The notes under the pieces were generated by a model. The model ran no database searches, was not told the origin of the DNA, and saw only the letters and a program-made list of their open reading frames with translations. Positions 5,368-5,730 of a stretch of 5,730 nt of DNA are shown here, one piece after another; positions within the stretch are counted from its first letter, which is position 1; every line of letters starts with the position of its first letter. Position numbers and translations under genes: made by a program. The stretch is from assembly GCA_016463555.1 (NCBI GenBank), contig JAEMRB010000066.1, positions 1 to 5,730 of the forward strand, written 5' to 3'. The stretch comes from Chloroflexota bacterium (GTDB lineage Bacteria; Chloroflexota; Limnocylindria; Limnocylindrales; Limnocylindraceae).

Positions 5368-5730
5368 ATGGGAAAGACCCCACGTACGTACAAGGGTGCA
5401 CGAACACCGCAGTCGCTAAAAGAGGTTCGCGCCTCTGCCCGCCGCAACGCGGTGCAGCAGCCACAGCGAACCGTCGCCAAGAGCCTCGTGGCAAAGGCGC
5501 TTGAGATCATTACCGGCCAGACCCAGGGCGACACCGCCGCCGCCGTCAACAAGGCGTCGAGCGCCCTTGACCGCGCTGCGAAGCACGGTGCCATCCACAA
5601 GAACGCTGCGGCTCGACGCAAGTCGCGCCTCGCCAAGAAGGCTGCCCGGGCGGCCGCCGCTGGCGGCGTGATGCCGAAGGTCGTGAACAAGAAGAAGTCG
5701 GCACCGAAGAAGGTCGCCGCACCAAAGGCT
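5368..5730 (+). CDS. rpsT: 30S ribosomal protein S20 (bS20), cut by right edge, with Lys-rich extension
   Basis: S20 is a helical 16S rRNA-binding protein of the small subunit. The visible 121 residues have no stop, so the protein is longer than the usual 85-95. The C-terminal signature is clear: SALDRAAKHGAIHKNAAARR (65-84) followed by KSRLAKK (85-91). The N-terminal helix region (about 15-50, QSLKEVRASARRNAVQQPQR then TVAKSLVAKAL) aligns in outline with the family but is divergent, and it is preceded by roughly a dozen extra residues. After residue 95 comes a Gly/Ala linker and a basic tail (VNKKKSAPKKVAAPK) that is not part of the S20 core. The gene diverges from lepA, a common arrangement. 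The shape and length of the full tail cannot be judged from this window. Confidence 0.92.
   Translation, partial: MGKTPRTYKGARTPQSLKEVRASARRNAVQQPQRTVAKSLVAKALEIITGQTQGDTAAAVNKASSALDRAAKHGAIHKNAAARRKSRLAKKAARAAAAGGVMPKVVNKKKSAPKKVAAPKA

Noticed and set aside
4989..5504. Plus-strand open frame spanning the lepA start, the spacer and rpsT
   Set aside because: It crosses two well-identified genes in another frame and disregards the rpsT ribosome binding site; no family resemblance.
5250..5690. 146-codon minus-strand open frame opposite rpsT
   Set aside because: It is antisense to the clear S20 gene and its Ala/Arg-rich sequence matches no known family.
1..5730. CRISPR array, tRNA, rRNA, transposon or toxin-antitoxin pair
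   Set aside because: I saw no spaced repeats, cloverleaf, transposase or paired small genes anywhere in the window.

Overview
The window is a high-GC bacterial chromosome segment with tightly packed genes. It carries a conserved translation and heat-shock neighbourhood: rpsT (S20) diverging from lepA (EF-4), then hemW, and further along the same minus strand hrcA with its CIRCE operator. The order lepA-hemW-hrcA is well known in several phyla, including Actinobacteria, Firmicutes and Chloroflexota. GC content, GTG starts, Ala/Arg-rich proteins and the style of the HemW sequence suggest Chloroflexota (possibly a freshwater Limnocylindria-like lineage) or Actinobacteriota. This placement is inference and no marker in the window settles it.

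Layout, left to right. Positions 1-236 (minus) are the N-terminal winged-helix part of hrcA, cut by the window edge. Positions 237-328 are a compact divergent control region. It holds the hrcA ribosome binding site, a CIRCE-type inverted repeat (251-278), a good sigma-70-type promoter for hrcA (-10 at 282-287, -35 at 306-311) and a possible -10 for the rightward genes (317-322). Positions 329-2178 (plus) are a two-gene ABC-2 exporter: an ATPase with a histone-H1-like Lys/Ala/Pro tail, overlapping by ATGA with a six-helix permease. Positions 2207-3430 (minus) are hemW and 3432-5246 (minus) are lepA, with one base between them. Positions 5247-5367 are the lepA/rpsT divergent spacer. From 5368 (plus) runs rpsT, which has a Lys-rich C-terminal extension and is cut by the right edge.

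How the genes relate. LepA and S20 work on the ribosome. HemW is a radical-SAM heme chaperone that is often cotranscribed with lepA. HrcA represses chaperone genes through CIRCE and very likely represses itself here. The ABC exporter is the outsider: it sits on the opposite strand and separates hemW from hrcA by almost 2 kb.

I found no CRISPR, tRNA, rRNA, transposon or clearly new multi-gene system. The points most worth a second look are the variant CIRCE (10-base spacer, G/C-shifted arms) paired with an HrcA whose recognition helix departs from the usual motif, the possibility that this operator also affects the exporter, and the basic tails on two unrelated proteins.
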